9,935 bases of DNA from Chloroflexota bacterium (lineage in GTDB: Bacteria > Chloroflexota > Limnocylindria > Limnocylindrales > CSP1-4), in the NCBI GenBank assembly GCA_003158495.1, contig PMJT01000067.1, positions 1-9,935 on the forward strand, written 5' to 3'. The position numbers and the translations under genes are program-made. Shown here piece by piece: positions 1 through 6,423 of the stretch. How positions within the stretch are numbered: position 1 is the stretch's first letter; every line of letters begins with the position of its first letter. The notes below the pieces were generated by a model. That model made no database searches. It was not told the DNA's origin and saw only the letters and a list, made by a program, of their open reading frames with translations.

Positions 1-1340
1 CCGCCGGGGTTGCCGCGCAGGTCGAGGATGATCGAAGTCGCCCCGGCTTTGGTGGCGGCGGTGATTTCGGTTTGGACCTGGTCGGCCGCGCCGGTCGAGA
101 ACTCCGCCAGGACTATGTCGGCGGTGTGGGTGCCGGGGATCATGCCCCATTCGGCCAGGGGAACGCTGATGTTCGCCCGCGTCATCGTGATGTCGACCGG
201 CGTGGTGGAACCGGCGTGGATCACCGTGATGGTGACCTTCGTTCCCGCTGTCCCGCGGATCTTGGTCCCGACGTCGTTCATCGTCATGTTGGTCGTCGAT
301 TGGCCCTCGACCGCAGTGATCGTGTCGCCGACCTTGACTCCCGCCGCGGCGGCAGGCGATCCGGTGATGACCTTGTCGACGCGGAAGACGCTGTTGGCGC
401 TGGACATGACGACGCCGATGCCGGCGACGCTCGCGCTGAGCGAGCTCTGGAAAGCCGCGTATTCCGCCGGCGTCAGGAAGGTCGAATGGCCGGTGTCGCC
501 CAGGCTGTCGACCATGCCCTTGATGGCGCCGTAGAGGAGCTGCTGGTCGGTCACCGACGCCCGGCCCACAAAGTTGTTCTTGACGATCTGGAGGGCCTCC
601 TGGTACAGGGCCGAGCCCTGGACTGAGCTACCCGACGTTGCCGTGCTGCCAGGCGTGGTGGCCGGCGTGGTGGTTGTAGCCGGGAAGAAGGTGTGATCGA
701 CGACCATTCCACCGGAGAACGCGAGGAGGCATGCAGCGACGACGGCGAGGAACCCGGGCAGCCGGCTGGGGCGGCGAGGCGCACCGTCGCCGGGGGGAGC
801 ACCGAAGCTATCGAAGGTTCGAGGCGGCTGGTTCGGCGCCCAGCTCTGGCCCTGCTGCCAGGCCGAACCCTGCTGCCACGCCGGAAGCGCGGGCGGCTGC
901 TGGGGCGGCCAGGTCGGGGCCGCTTGCGGCTGGGGCGGCCAGGACGGAGTGGGCGGCGCCTGGGGAGGCCAACCGGTGGGGCCGCCCGGCACGGGGCTGC
1001 CCTGTGGAGTTCCGGGCTGAGCCCAGCCACCTGGCTGCGGAGTCTGCCACGGCGACGCCGGAGGAGGCGGGGCCCACGGGTTAGGAGGCGGCGCCCACTG
1101 CGACTGCTGGGCGGGCGGCGTCCAGACCGGAGGCGGAGGCGGGGTCGGCTGTGCTGTCGGCCCGGCCGCGCCGCCGAGTGCGGTTGACCCGGCGGCGGGA
1201 CCGGTCGCGGCCGGCTCTCCACCGAAAGGCCCCTCGGGCTCGGGGCTCGGCGTAGCGCCGGCCTCCGGGCTCGGAGTTGTGGCATCGTCGGGCGGCGGTG
1301 CGCCCGTATCGCCACTCAAGTTGTCGTCGTCGAATCGCAT
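1..1340 (-). CDS. S41 family (C-terminal processing) peptidase with PDZ domain, partial at left edge
   Basis: This is a membrane-anchored serine protease of the CtpA/Prc (S41) type, which cleaves proteins at the cell surface near their C-termini. The frame is open from ATG 1340 to the window edge, giving 446 residues. AGGAG-type Shine-Dalgarno (GGAGG) lies 8 bases before the ATG. Residues 1 to about 187 are extremely rich in Pro, Gln, Ala and Trp. A hydrophobic anchor follows at about 195-212 (LPGFLAVVAACLLAFSGG), so the Pro-rich tail should be cytoplasmic and the rest outside. A helical region with the family signature YGAIKGMVDSLGD and then FLTPAEY comes next. A PDZ domain spans about 300-380 and contains GVKVGDTITAVEG. 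The start of the peptidase core ends in ILDLRGNPG at 438-446. The catalytic Ser and Lys lie beyond the edge, so activity cannot be checked. The family call is secure; the substrate is unknown. Confidence 0.93.
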   Translation of the reverse strand, partial: MRFDDDNLSGDTGAPPPDDATTPSPEAGATPSPEPEGPFGGEPAATGPAAGSTALGGAAGPTAQPTPPPPPVWTPPAQQSQWAPPPNPWAPPPPASPWQTPQPGGWAQPGTPQGSPVPGGPTGWPPQAPPTPSWPPQPQAAPTWPPQQPPALPAWQQGSAWQQGQSWAPNQPPRTFDSFGAPPGDGAPRRPSRLPGFLAVVAACLLAFSGGMVVDHTFFPATTTTPATTPGSTATSGSSVQGSALYQEALQIVKNNFVGRASVTDQQLLYGAIKGMVDSLGDTGHSTFLTPAEYAAFQSSLSASVAGIGVVMSSANSVFRVDKVITGSPAAAAGVKVGDTITAVEGQSTTNMTMNDVGTKIRGTAGTKVTITVIHAGSTTPVDITMTRANISVPLAEWGMIPGTHTADIVLAEFSTGAADQVQTEITAATKAGATSIILDLRGNPG

Positions 1341-1457
1341 ACCGGGGGCCTCCAAGTGTCGCTGCAGCACACATCATGGCGTACCTGATCCTTGGGAGAT
1401 GCTGAAGGGCAGCCCGTTGCGTCTCGCCGTCGTACATTTACCTGCAGGAGACGCGCG

Positions 1458-2303
1458 ATGGCCGGTGACAATCGATGCGAAGAGGGCAGGGCCCGCTGGC
1501 TGAGCGACCCGGATTCGGTGTCGCCCACGGTCCTGATCCTGGGCGGCTTTCTGACCGCTCCGCCGATGTACGGGCCGCTCGTCCGGCGGCTGATGGACCG
1601 AGGGGCGGCCGGCGCGCTCGTCGCGGAGGTCTGGACTCCCGACTGGCTCATCGCCGGCGTGCGCGGAATCGGGCCCATCTGCACCCGCTCCGGGCGGGCG
1701 TTGCGCGATGCCGTCCGTCTCTCGGCCACCTTGTCTGACGGTGCCCCGTTGCTCGTCGTCGGCCACTCTGCTGGCGGGATCACGGGCCGGCTGCTCACCG
1801 CGCCCGAGCCCCTGCCGGGGCGCAGGTTCGGGGCGGCGCGTTGGGTCGGCGCGATCGTCACTCTCGGCACCCCGCACCGGCTTGCCGCGGGCCAGGGGAT
1901 AGGCCGCCGGATTCGGGACGTGGCTTCGCTGATCGCCGACGAGCAGGTTCCGGGCGCCTTCCACGCGCCGAGGATCGGCTACCTGTCCGTGGCGTCGCGC
2001 GCGCTGGTCGGCGATCCGGGCGGCGACGGCCGCGCCCGCGTCGCCCACCTCATGTACCGCTCGATCATCGGCCGTGCCGCTGTGCCCGGCACCGAGGGCG
2101 ATGGGCTCGTACCCGTCGCGGCGACGCATCTCGACGGCGCGCGGCACCTGGTCATCGACGGCGCCATCCACGGCCCCGGCGGCGCCATGAGCTGGTATGG
2201 CTCGACGGACGCGGTCGATGCCTGGTGGCCGCTGGCAATGGAGACTTGGCGCTCGACGCTGGCTAACCGGGCCGAAGGGGAGCGCGAAAGCGTCGCTGTT
2301 TGA
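1458..2303 (+). CDS. alpha/beta-hydrolase, lipase/esterase-like
   Basis: This is a probable cytoplasmic serine hydrolase of 281 residues acting on an ester or acyl substrate. The start is ATG 1458, because AGGAG lies 7 bases before it; the frame stays open upstream to 1392 but has no better site there. The first strand reads VLILGGFLTAPP. The nucleophile elbow is GHSAGG with Ser104. ATLGTPH-type sequence (IVTLGTPHR) follows, typical of lipases. EGDGLVP supplies a likely acid, Asp215, and AIHGP supplies the likely catalytic His238, so the triad is in the right order. There is no signal peptide or membrane segment. The gene diverges from the S41 protease with 117 bases between starts. Its TGA stop overlaps the -35 box of the tRNA promoter. 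The layout resembles PGAP1/LipA-like hydrolases, but the substrate cannot be read from sequence. Confidence 0.85.
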   Translation: MAGDNRCEEGRARWLSDPDSVSPTVLILGGFLTAPPMYGPLVRRLMDRGAAGALVAEVWTPDWLIAGVRGIGPICTRSGRALRDAVRLSATLSDGAPLLVVGHSAGGITGRLLTAPEPLPGRRFGAARWVGAIVTLGTPHRLAAGQGIGRRIRDVASLIADEQVPGAFHAPRIGYLSVASRALVGDPGGDGRARVAHLMYRSIIGRAAVPGTEGDGLVPVAATHLDGARHLVIDGAIHGPGGAMSWYGSTDAVDAWWPLAMETWRSTLANRAEGERESVAV

Positions 2304-2328
2304 CGGGTCACCCGTCCATCGCTACAGT
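2300..2328 (+). promoter_or_regulatory. sigma-70-type promoter of the initiator tRNA
   Basis: TTGACG at 2300-2305 and TACAGT at 2323-2328 are separated by exactly 17 bases. The expected start point is about 7 bases further on, at 2335, which is the first base of the mature tRNA. The -35 box contains the stop codon of the hydrolase gene. A 7-base inverted repeat around one central base (GACGGGT-C-ACCCGTC, 2302-2316) covers the -35 box and the spacer. It could be an operator-like site or chance in GC-rich DNA. Confidence 0.7.
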
Positions 2329-2334
2329 TCCCGG

Positions 2335-2409
2335 CGCGGGGTGGAGCAGCGGCAGCTCGTCGGGCTCATAACCCGAAGGTCGGCGGTTCGAATCCGTCCC
2401 CCGCAACCA
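2335..2409 (+). tRNA. initiator tRNA-fMet (anticodon CAT)
   Basis: This is the initiator methionine tRNA, 75 bases long with the CCA end encoded in the gene. The acceptor arm begins CGCGGGG and ends CCCCGCA-A-CCA, so positions 1 and 72 form the C-A mismatch that marks bacterial initiators. The anticodon arm is TCGGG-CTCATAA-CCCGA, with CAT at 2367-2369 and the three consecutive G:C pairs (GGG/CCC) that direct the tRNA to the ribosomal P site. The T arm contains GGTTCGAATCC. The D loop is two bases shorter than in the Escherichia coli initiator. A promoter lies directly upstream and a terminator 15 bases downstream, so it is an independent single-gene unit. Confidence 0.97.
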
Positions 2410-2423
2410 AGCTCTGAACGTGG

Positions 2424-2446
2424 AACCCGGCCGAGAGGCCGGGTTT
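2424..2446 (+). terminator. terminator hairpin after tRNA-fMet
   Basis: A perfect 9-bp stem, AACCCGGCC (2424-2432) with GGCCGGGTT (2437-2445), is closed by a GAGA (GNRA) tetraloop. It sits 15 bases after the CCA end. The following tract is TCGTCGTC rather than a run of T, so termination relies mainly on the very stable stem. Confidence 0.75.
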
Positions 2447-2586
2447 CGTCGTCTCCGGCAGGCGCTCAGATCACATTCTTCCGTCAGCCGGTGTTCCGCT
2501 GGATCGCCTGCGGACCCCGGTTGAGACGAACTGATCTCCCAGATCACCCGCCCGCCAGGTGAAAGCAACCCTATCCCGGCATCGTC

Positions 2587-2642
2587 GGTGACCAGTATCA
2601 AGAACGCCGGCTGAGGGTCAGTGCCCCTGCTGACTGGTGACC
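2587..2642. repeat. long imperfect inverted repeat between tRNA and the minus-strand gene
   Basis: GGTGACCAGT (2587-2596) can pair with ACTGGTGACC (2633-2642) at 9 of 10 positions. A smaller GTCAG/CTGAC pair lies inside at 2617-2634. It lies between two convergent units (the tRNA and the cysteine-cluster gene ending at 2658), so it may be the terminator or an mRNA 3'-end structure for the minus-strand gene. There is no T run, so the role is uncertain. Confidence 0.3.
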
Positions 2643-2657
2643 GGCCGGGTCGGCGGA

Positions 2658-3188
2658 TTACTCCCTGATGACCGGTTCGTAGCGACAGTTGCAGTACATG
2701 TTCCCGCACCCCACCAGGGGCAACTCGGGTGCATTCTCCGGCTCGAAGACCTGGTCGGCAAGTGACCGGCACGGGCCGCAAGGGTCGTTCTTCCACAGCA
2801 CCACACGAACCCGAAGGCCCAGTGCTGCATACCGGACCATCCAGACACGGCGAAGCCCGCGGAGGCCCTCGGGGTCCCACCGCCAGCCCGGCTCGACCAT
2901 GTGAGTCAGGGCCCAGTGGGCGTCCATCTCCTTGCGCAGAGGGCCCGCATCCTGCTCTCGAAGGAGGTACACGACGTAGTCGTCGCCCCGAATCAGAACG
3001 ATCTCCCGCCGGCACGATCGACACTTGATGTTCTTGACTGGGAGGTTGGCCAGACGGGACGAGCAGTGCGGGCAACGGTTGCCTGCGTAGATCGCACCAT
3101 TGGCTTCGATCGCACCAGTCAGGACCGGTACCCAACCACGCGCCATGTCGGCCGGGAGCGGGGTTGCTGAGTCATCCAGAGACGGCAT
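2658..3188 (-). CDS. unrecognised protein with two cysteine (zinc-type) clusters
   Basis: This encodes 176 residues with no family I can name. The start is ATG 3188, because AGGAGG lies 4 bases before it; the frame runs open further upstream but without a better site and across the intergenic region. Residues 39-59 hold CPHC and CRSC 13 residues apart, a zinc-ribbon pattern. The middle (about 64-135) is basic and Trp-rich and could form strands and helices around EMDAHWALTHMVEPGW. The C-terminus has a second cluster: Cys137 and Cys140 (CGPC), then LPLVGC at Cys161, and Cys166 and Cys168 (CNC) before YEPVI. Two metal sites are likely. There is no signal peptide, so it should be cytoplasmic. 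It diverges from the P-loop gene at 3332, with 143 bases between starts. Binding nucleic acid is a possibility from the ribbon alone, not shown. Confidence 0.75.
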   Translation of the reverse strand: MPSLDDSATPLPADMARGWVPVLTGAIEANGAIYAGNRCPHCSSRLANLPVKNIKCRSCRREIVLIRGDDYVVYLLREQDAGPLRKEMDAHWALTHMVEPGWRWDPEGLRGLRRVWMVRYAALGLRVRVVLWKNDPCGPCRSLADQVFEPENAPELPLVGCGNMYCNCRYEPVIRE

Positions 3189-3251
3189 CGCGCCTCCTAA
3201 GCCACTGGAAGTCGCCGCCGCATGGTAGTCGACCTGCGGAAGGACCAGGCT

Positions 3252-3268
3252 GCCTGTTGCCCACAGGC
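3252..3268. promoter_or_regulatory. inverted repeat in the divergent intergenic region
   Basis: GCCTGT-TGCCC-ACAGGC is a perfect 6-base inverted repeat. It sits between the divergent starts at 3188 and 3332, where both promoters must lie. It could be an operator shared by the two genes. No convincing -35/-10 pair was found next to it. Confidence 0.3.
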
Positions 3269-3331
3269 CGGACACGACGGCTTGAGCGTCTACGATCCGC
3301 CAGCAGCGATCGTGTTCACAAGGAGACCCCA

Positions 3332-3863
3332 TTGGGTCGGCTATTCCTGATCGGCGGTACGTCGAACGCTGGCAAGACCACCTGCGCCCAACTGCTCGAC
3401 GAGCAGTTTGGACTTGAGTACTGCTCGGTTGACGAGGTGCGAGGTGGCCTCCAGTCAGCTGCGCCTGAAGCCGATCCAATCAACTACTTCTTGACTCGAT
3501 CTGCCACCAGAGAGCAGCCTCGAGCACAAGAACGACGTTGCCGACCGAACCTGCCGAGACGGAGTGGCCCAGTTGTTGGAGCTCCTGTTGGCTACCGAGC
3601 GCGACGTGATCATGGTCGCTGGCGCCGTCTTCCTCACAGAGACCGACCCCGACAGGCTCCGGGAGCGATACTGGGTGCGCGATCAGACGAGGTGCATCGG
3701 CAAGGACCGCAGCCGCCTCGACCTGTTCATGTCGCACTACCTATGTTGGGTCCGATGGCTGCAATCCGAGGCGGCCCAGAGGAGGCTCACTGTCGTCGAC
3801 GCTAAGGGCGAGAACGCGCTCAACGATGTTGCGGTCGGTCTTGGGTTGAACCGCACAAGGTAG
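3332..3863 (+). pseudogene. P-loop kinase-like NTPase, frameshifted
   Basis: Two overlapping frames together make one P-loop protein of about 176 residues. The start is TTG 3332, because AAGGAG lies 6 bases before it. The first part reads GRLFLIGGTSNAGKTT, a Walker A motif (Gly9, Gly14, Lys15, Thr16), then YCSVDEVRGGL and DPINYFL. After about 3495 that frame becomes Arg/Pro-rich nonsense and stops at 3805. The sensible sequence continues one base later, from LPPESSLEHKNDVADRTC through DVIMVAGAVFLTETDPDRL to the stop at 3861-3863. One extra base near 3494-3498 would explain this. The fold resembles small nucleotide-dependent kinases (AAA_33, chloramphenicol-phosphotransferase-like or 2-phosphoglycerate-kinase-like); the substrate is unknown. 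It may be a decayed gene or an assembly indel, since the downstream half keeps clean coding character. Confidence 0.75.
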
Positions 3864-3952
3864 GCAGCACAAGATAAGGCAGCGACCAACTTCGGCCGCC
3901 ACGCTATGAACCACGACGCGCGGACAAGTATCTATGCAGGGGGAGGACAGAG

Positions 3953-4531
3953 ATGATGGCTTGGCGCAACCGGCTCGAGTGTTTCGCGTTATTGGCCATC
4001 CTGGCGGCGACGGTCGTCGGGTGCGCAAGCTCGTCGCTCTCGACAGCCGGAGCGTCGGCTCCGGGGTCGCCCTCCGCTCCTGCGCGCGCACAGGACACCG
4101 ACGATCATTTCCAGCTCGTCTTCGAGTTGCCGAAGACCATCTGGCGGACGACCGAAGAGGTCACCGGCAAGGCCACGCTCGCGCTCGTGACCCCGACCTC
4201 GATGACGGTCTGGGGCTCGGGATCAGGCATACTCGGGTTCGGGTTCGCCCAGGTCGGAGGCGACAAGAACGTGGGCTGGATACGTACGGCCGACTGTGGG
4301 CCGCGCCAGCTCGAGGCCTCGACTCCCCTCGTCTCGCCGATTACGAAGACGCCCTCATACAGTGAATCTGCCCCGCCAACCGACTTCTACCGCGTCTTCG
4401 GGACGGACCCCCTCATCCATCTGCCCGCGGGCGACTGGAGGATCTCGGCCGTCACCGACTTCACGGAAGACGGCTGCGGCGGGACCCGCCATGAGCTGCA
4501 AGCCGCGCTCGTGATCCACGTCGTCGCTTGA
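3953..4531 (+). CDS. small secreted lipoprotein of unknown function
   Basis: This encodes 192 residues. The start is ATG 3953, with GGGAGG 6 bases before it; an adjacent second ATG at 3956 is equally in frame. The N-terminus is a lipoprotein signal: Arg residues, a hydrophobic core FALLAILAATVV, then VVGC with Cys24 as the lipidated residue. A low-complexity Ser/Ala/Pro linker (about 25-47) follows. The rest is a beta-rich domain: FQLVFELPKTIWRTTEEVTG at the start, a Gly-rich SGSGILGFGF segment, a Cys in TADCGP, another in DGCGGT, and LPAGDWRI before the end. The two Cys could form a disulfide outside the cell. The organisation recalls immunoglobulin-like or BsuPI-type domains, but I do not assign one. 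The gene stands alone, with non-coding DNA downstream. Confidence 0.8.
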   Translation: MMAWRNRLECFALLAILAATVVGCASSSLSTAGASAPGSPSAPARAQDTDDHFQLVFELPKTIWRTTEEVTGKATLALVTPTSMTVWGSGSGILGFGFAQVGGDKNVGWIRTADCGPRQLEASTPLVSPITKTPSYSESAPPTDFYRVFGTDPLIHLPAGDWRISAVTDFTEDGCGGTRHELQAALVIHVVA

Positions 4532-4906
4532 CCTCGCGCCGTACGGCGTCCCGTTCGCGTGAGGAAACTGAAGTGGATACGAGAACGGAAGAGAGGTTGT
4601 CGCCGACGATCCTTGCGCCCATCCCAGCCAGTCCCGCGGCCGCCTTGTCCGCGCCGAGTCGTCTTCGTTTAGTCGACACGACGACCTGAGTAGCGCGGGA
4701 TCGCGATGGACGAGGTATCGGATAGGACCGATGCCGAAGGAGCCAGATCGCCGGAGGCTATCGCCCGAGCGCGGCGACGAGCGCCTTCTTTACCTCGACG
4801 GGGCGCCCCGCGCACCTTGCCGCACGGGTTGGCAGGGCACCGCGGCCAGTGAGCGCGCGCCCCTCGTTAGCGGCTCTCGGAGTGCCGTTTACCTTCTCAT
4901 CGCGTG
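4532..4906. other. 375-base stretch without a supported gene
   Basis: No convincing gene is seen here. A perfect 12-base palindrome, CGCCGTACGGCG, lies at 4537-4548 just after the lipoprotein stop and could be a weak transcript-end structure, though no T run follows. Short frames exist (plus 4706-4852, 48 codons; minus 4758-4916, 52 codons ending in EVKKALVAALGR), but neither has a Shine-Dalgarno site. The region may hold gene remnants. Confidence 0.4.
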
Positions 4907-5143
4907 CTAGCCCCAATCAGGCGACTCGGCGTCGGCCTCCGCCTTGCCTTCGATGTGAATCCGCGCATCTTCAGGGGCGCCGCAGAGCGCACAGTTGGGT
5001 CTACCGGCAGGGCCAATGGTTGCTGCGGGTACGCCCAACTGGGGCATGCTCCCGATCCTCGGGTTGACGATGGGGACCTCTGGGCTGGGCTCGAAAACGT
5101 GGGGCTGATGCTTGTCGGGCGCCGATGTCTTGGATTCGTCCAT
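4907..5143 (-). CDS. possible small CxxC protein
   Basis: This is a plausible 78-residue soluble protein. The frame is longer upstream, but ATG 5143 is the best start: AAAGGGG lies 8 bases before it and the upstream part looks non-coding. The N-terminal half is polar with HVFEPSPEVP at about 13-22. The C-terminal part carries CALCGAPEDARIHIEG, where CxxC plus a following His could bind one metal ion. Short proteins with a His-x-Phe start and a late CxxCG...H motif occur in high-GC bacteria, but I cannot name a family. It has no close partner; the next gene on this strand starts upstream at 6146 and ends 157 bases before it. Support is moderate, because the gene is short and the composition is only weakly gene-like. 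Confidence 0.5.
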   Translation of the reverse strand: MDESKTSAPDKHQPHVFEPSPEVPIVNPRIGSMPQLGVPAATIGPAGRPNCALCGAPEDARIHIEGKAEADAESPDWG

Positions 5144-5300
5144 GGGGGCGACCCCTTTCGATCCTCGTGTTCGCGGAACTACCTGACCCGTATGTGAGGC
5201 GATGGTAGGCGCCGTACTGACGCGGATTGAGCGGGTAAATGCGGCAGTCAACGAATAGCACGAGGTCCACGATACGCGGTGAGCGTCAGCCGAAAGGTGA

Positions 5301-6146
5301 CTAGGGAGCGGACCGGAGTTCACGCCGGATCATGGCCTGCAACGCCGGCCGCTCCGCCTCGATCTCCTCTGCCAGCCGAGCAGCCAGGATCGGCAGGCGC
5401 CACGCCGCGAGTTCTCGGAGGTCCAAGGCCCGAAGACGCCGGTACCGCTGCAGATAGACGCTGCTGAGGCGCTTTCGGAGGAGGGCTACGAGGGTTCGTT
5501 CGGCCGCCGGCATGTGCGACGGAACGCCGCTATCGCGCAACAGCAAGACCGTGCGCGCCACGTCCCCGGCCGGGTTGCCGCAGCAGGCCGTCATCCAATC
5601 GATTACAACCGCCCCCGTCGGGCTGATCAGGACGTTCCCCGGGTGCATGTCACCGTGACAGATGGCATCCCTGGCTGGCAGGGCGTCCAGGCGGGCGAGC
5701 GCCGTCCCTCGGGCCCCGTCCGGTAAGTGCGCGGCGGCGCGGTCGATGGCCCAGCGCAGGTTCGTCTTCTGATCCGGGAGCCCCGAGCCGGGAGCGTCGT
5801 GCATGGCGGCATGGAGTTCCGCGAGTCGTCGGGCCAGCCTGTCGATCTCCCAGGGCCGTCCCGACATGCGGTCGAGCATCGAGGCACCCCCTAGGCGCTC
5901 GTAGATGAGGCCGAGGCGTCCCTCTATCCGGGTCGTGCCCATAAAGGCGGGCGCGGCGACTGCGGCACGAGCGACCAGCGCGGCGGCCTCGGCTTCGCTC
6001 TCCCCGAGGCGGTCTGGGAGACCTGGACGGATGAGCTTGACGACCTCGCCATCACCGTAGGCGAATACCTCGGCCGTGCGTCCAAGGCCGATCGGGTCGC
6101 CAAGCCCGGCGACCGTCGATGGCATTCGTGCGGCAACGTCATTCAT
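5301..6146 (-). CDS. aminoglycoside-phosphotransferase (APH) family kinase-like protein
   Basis: This cytoplasmic phosphotransferase has the protein-kinase-like APH fold and 281 residues. The N-lobe has a glycine-rich GLGRTAEVFAYGDGEVVKLIRP segment, where the Lys in VVKLI is the likely ATP-binding lysine. The hinge is YERLGGASMLD. The catalytic loop is HGDMHPGN (His164, Asp166, Asn171), the Brenner motif. The metal-binding segment is VIDWMTACCGNP, with Asp183. The C-terminal lobe is helical and basic. ATG 6146 is chosen over the in-frame TTG at 6155. It has no Shine-Dalgarno, but a short frame ends at 6152 only five bases before it, so translational coupling is possible. Family members phosphorylate antibiotics, sugars, choline or homoserine; nothing here points to one, so antibiotic resistance should not be assumed. 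Confidence 0.9.
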   Translation of the reverse strand: MNDVAARMPSTVAGLGDPIGLGRTAEVFAYGDGEVVKLIRPGLPDRLGESEAEAAALVARAAVAAPAFMGTTRIEGRLGLIYERLGGASMLDRMSGRPWEIDRLARRLAELHAAMHDAPGSGLPDQKTNLRWAIDRAAAHLPDGARGTALARLDALPARDAICHGDMHPGNVLISPTGAVVIDWMTACCGNPAGDVARTVLLLRDSGVPSHMPAAERTLVALLRKRLSSVYLQRYRRLRALDLRELAAWRLPILAARLAEEIEAERPALQAMIRRELRSAP

Positions 6147-6151
6147 TGGGC

Positions 6152-6304
6152 TCAATTGTGCACGACACGAAGATCGCGTAATGCTGCAGGGCCGGCGTCA
6201 CCGACGCCCTCGGCCAGCCAGTCCATTTGCGTGCGCTTGCTGTGGTCGGCGTCGAGATGCACTTCCGCTGGCATCGGGCGAGCTGCGTTCGCCGCGCCAG
6301 CCAA
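6152..6304 (-). CDS. possible 50-residue leader ORF before the APH gene
   Basis: This short frame starts at TTG 6304 with AGGAG 5 bases upstream and ends with TGA five bases before the APH start. The product is hydrophilic and acidic at its centre (VHLDADHSKRTQMDWLAEG) with no motif I recognise. The tight spacing on both sides (it begins 9 bases after the stop of the frame at 6313-6423) is what an operon with coupled translation would look like. The alternative is that this is simply the untranslated leader of the APH gene. Judged by position, not homology. Confidence 0.35.
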   Translation of the reverse strand: MAGAANAARPMPAEVHLDADHSKRTQMDWLAEGVGDAGPAALRDLRVVHN

Positions 6305-6312
6305 TGGCGCTC

Positions 6313-6423
6313 CTAGGAAGTTCGGTCGGCAGTACGAGCCGACATCTCCCTGGCGGTTTGGATCAAGTCGGAGCCGGCGCCGTAGGCACCCAGAATGGCG
6401 CCCATTAACACCGGTGAGATCAT
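6313..6423 (-). CDS. possible 36-residue hydrophobic small ORF
   Basis: The frame begins at ATG 6423, with an in-frame ATG further upstream near 6464, and ends with TAG at 6313. The product has an N-terminal hydrophobic stretch (ISPVLMGAILGAYGAG) and a polar, charged tail, like a one-pass small membrane protein. No Shine-Dalgarno precedes ATG 6423. Its stop codon overlaps the AGGAG site of the next small frame. Evidence is only the hydrophobic pattern and the tandem spacing. Confidence 0.25.
   Translation of the reverse strand: MISPVLMGAILGAYGAGSDLIQTAREMSARTADRTS

Noticed and set aside
10..626. Plus-strand frames at the left edge
   Set aside because: They are antisense to the PDZ and peptidase domains of the S41 gene and have no motif or Shine-Dalgarno site.
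551..1315. Minus-strand Arg/Pro-rich frame
   Set aside because: It is a shadow of the S41 protease gene, which is read in another frame of the same strand with family motifs and a good start site.
2335..2409. tRNA as an integration site with an attachment-site repeat
   Set aside because: No second copy of the T-arm/3' end (GGTTCGAATCC) was found elsewhere in the window and no integrase is present.
2308..3135. Minus-strand frame of 275 codons crossing the tRNA
   Set aside because: Its C-terminal end (GTDSNRRPSGYEPDELPLL) is the well-known false protein made by reading a tRNA-Met gene antisense. The rest overlaps the cysteine-cluster gene in another frame.
4758..4916. 52-codon minus-strand frame ending EVKKALVAALGR
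   Set aside because: The ending looks protein-like, but the start is a TTG without a Shine-Dalgarno and no family is recognisable. It may be a remnant.
5001..5270. 89-codon minus-strand frame beginning VDLVLFVDCRIYPLN
   Set aside because: The first 35 residues look gene-like, but there is no Shine-Dalgarno, and it overlaps the better-supported small CxxC gene in another frame.
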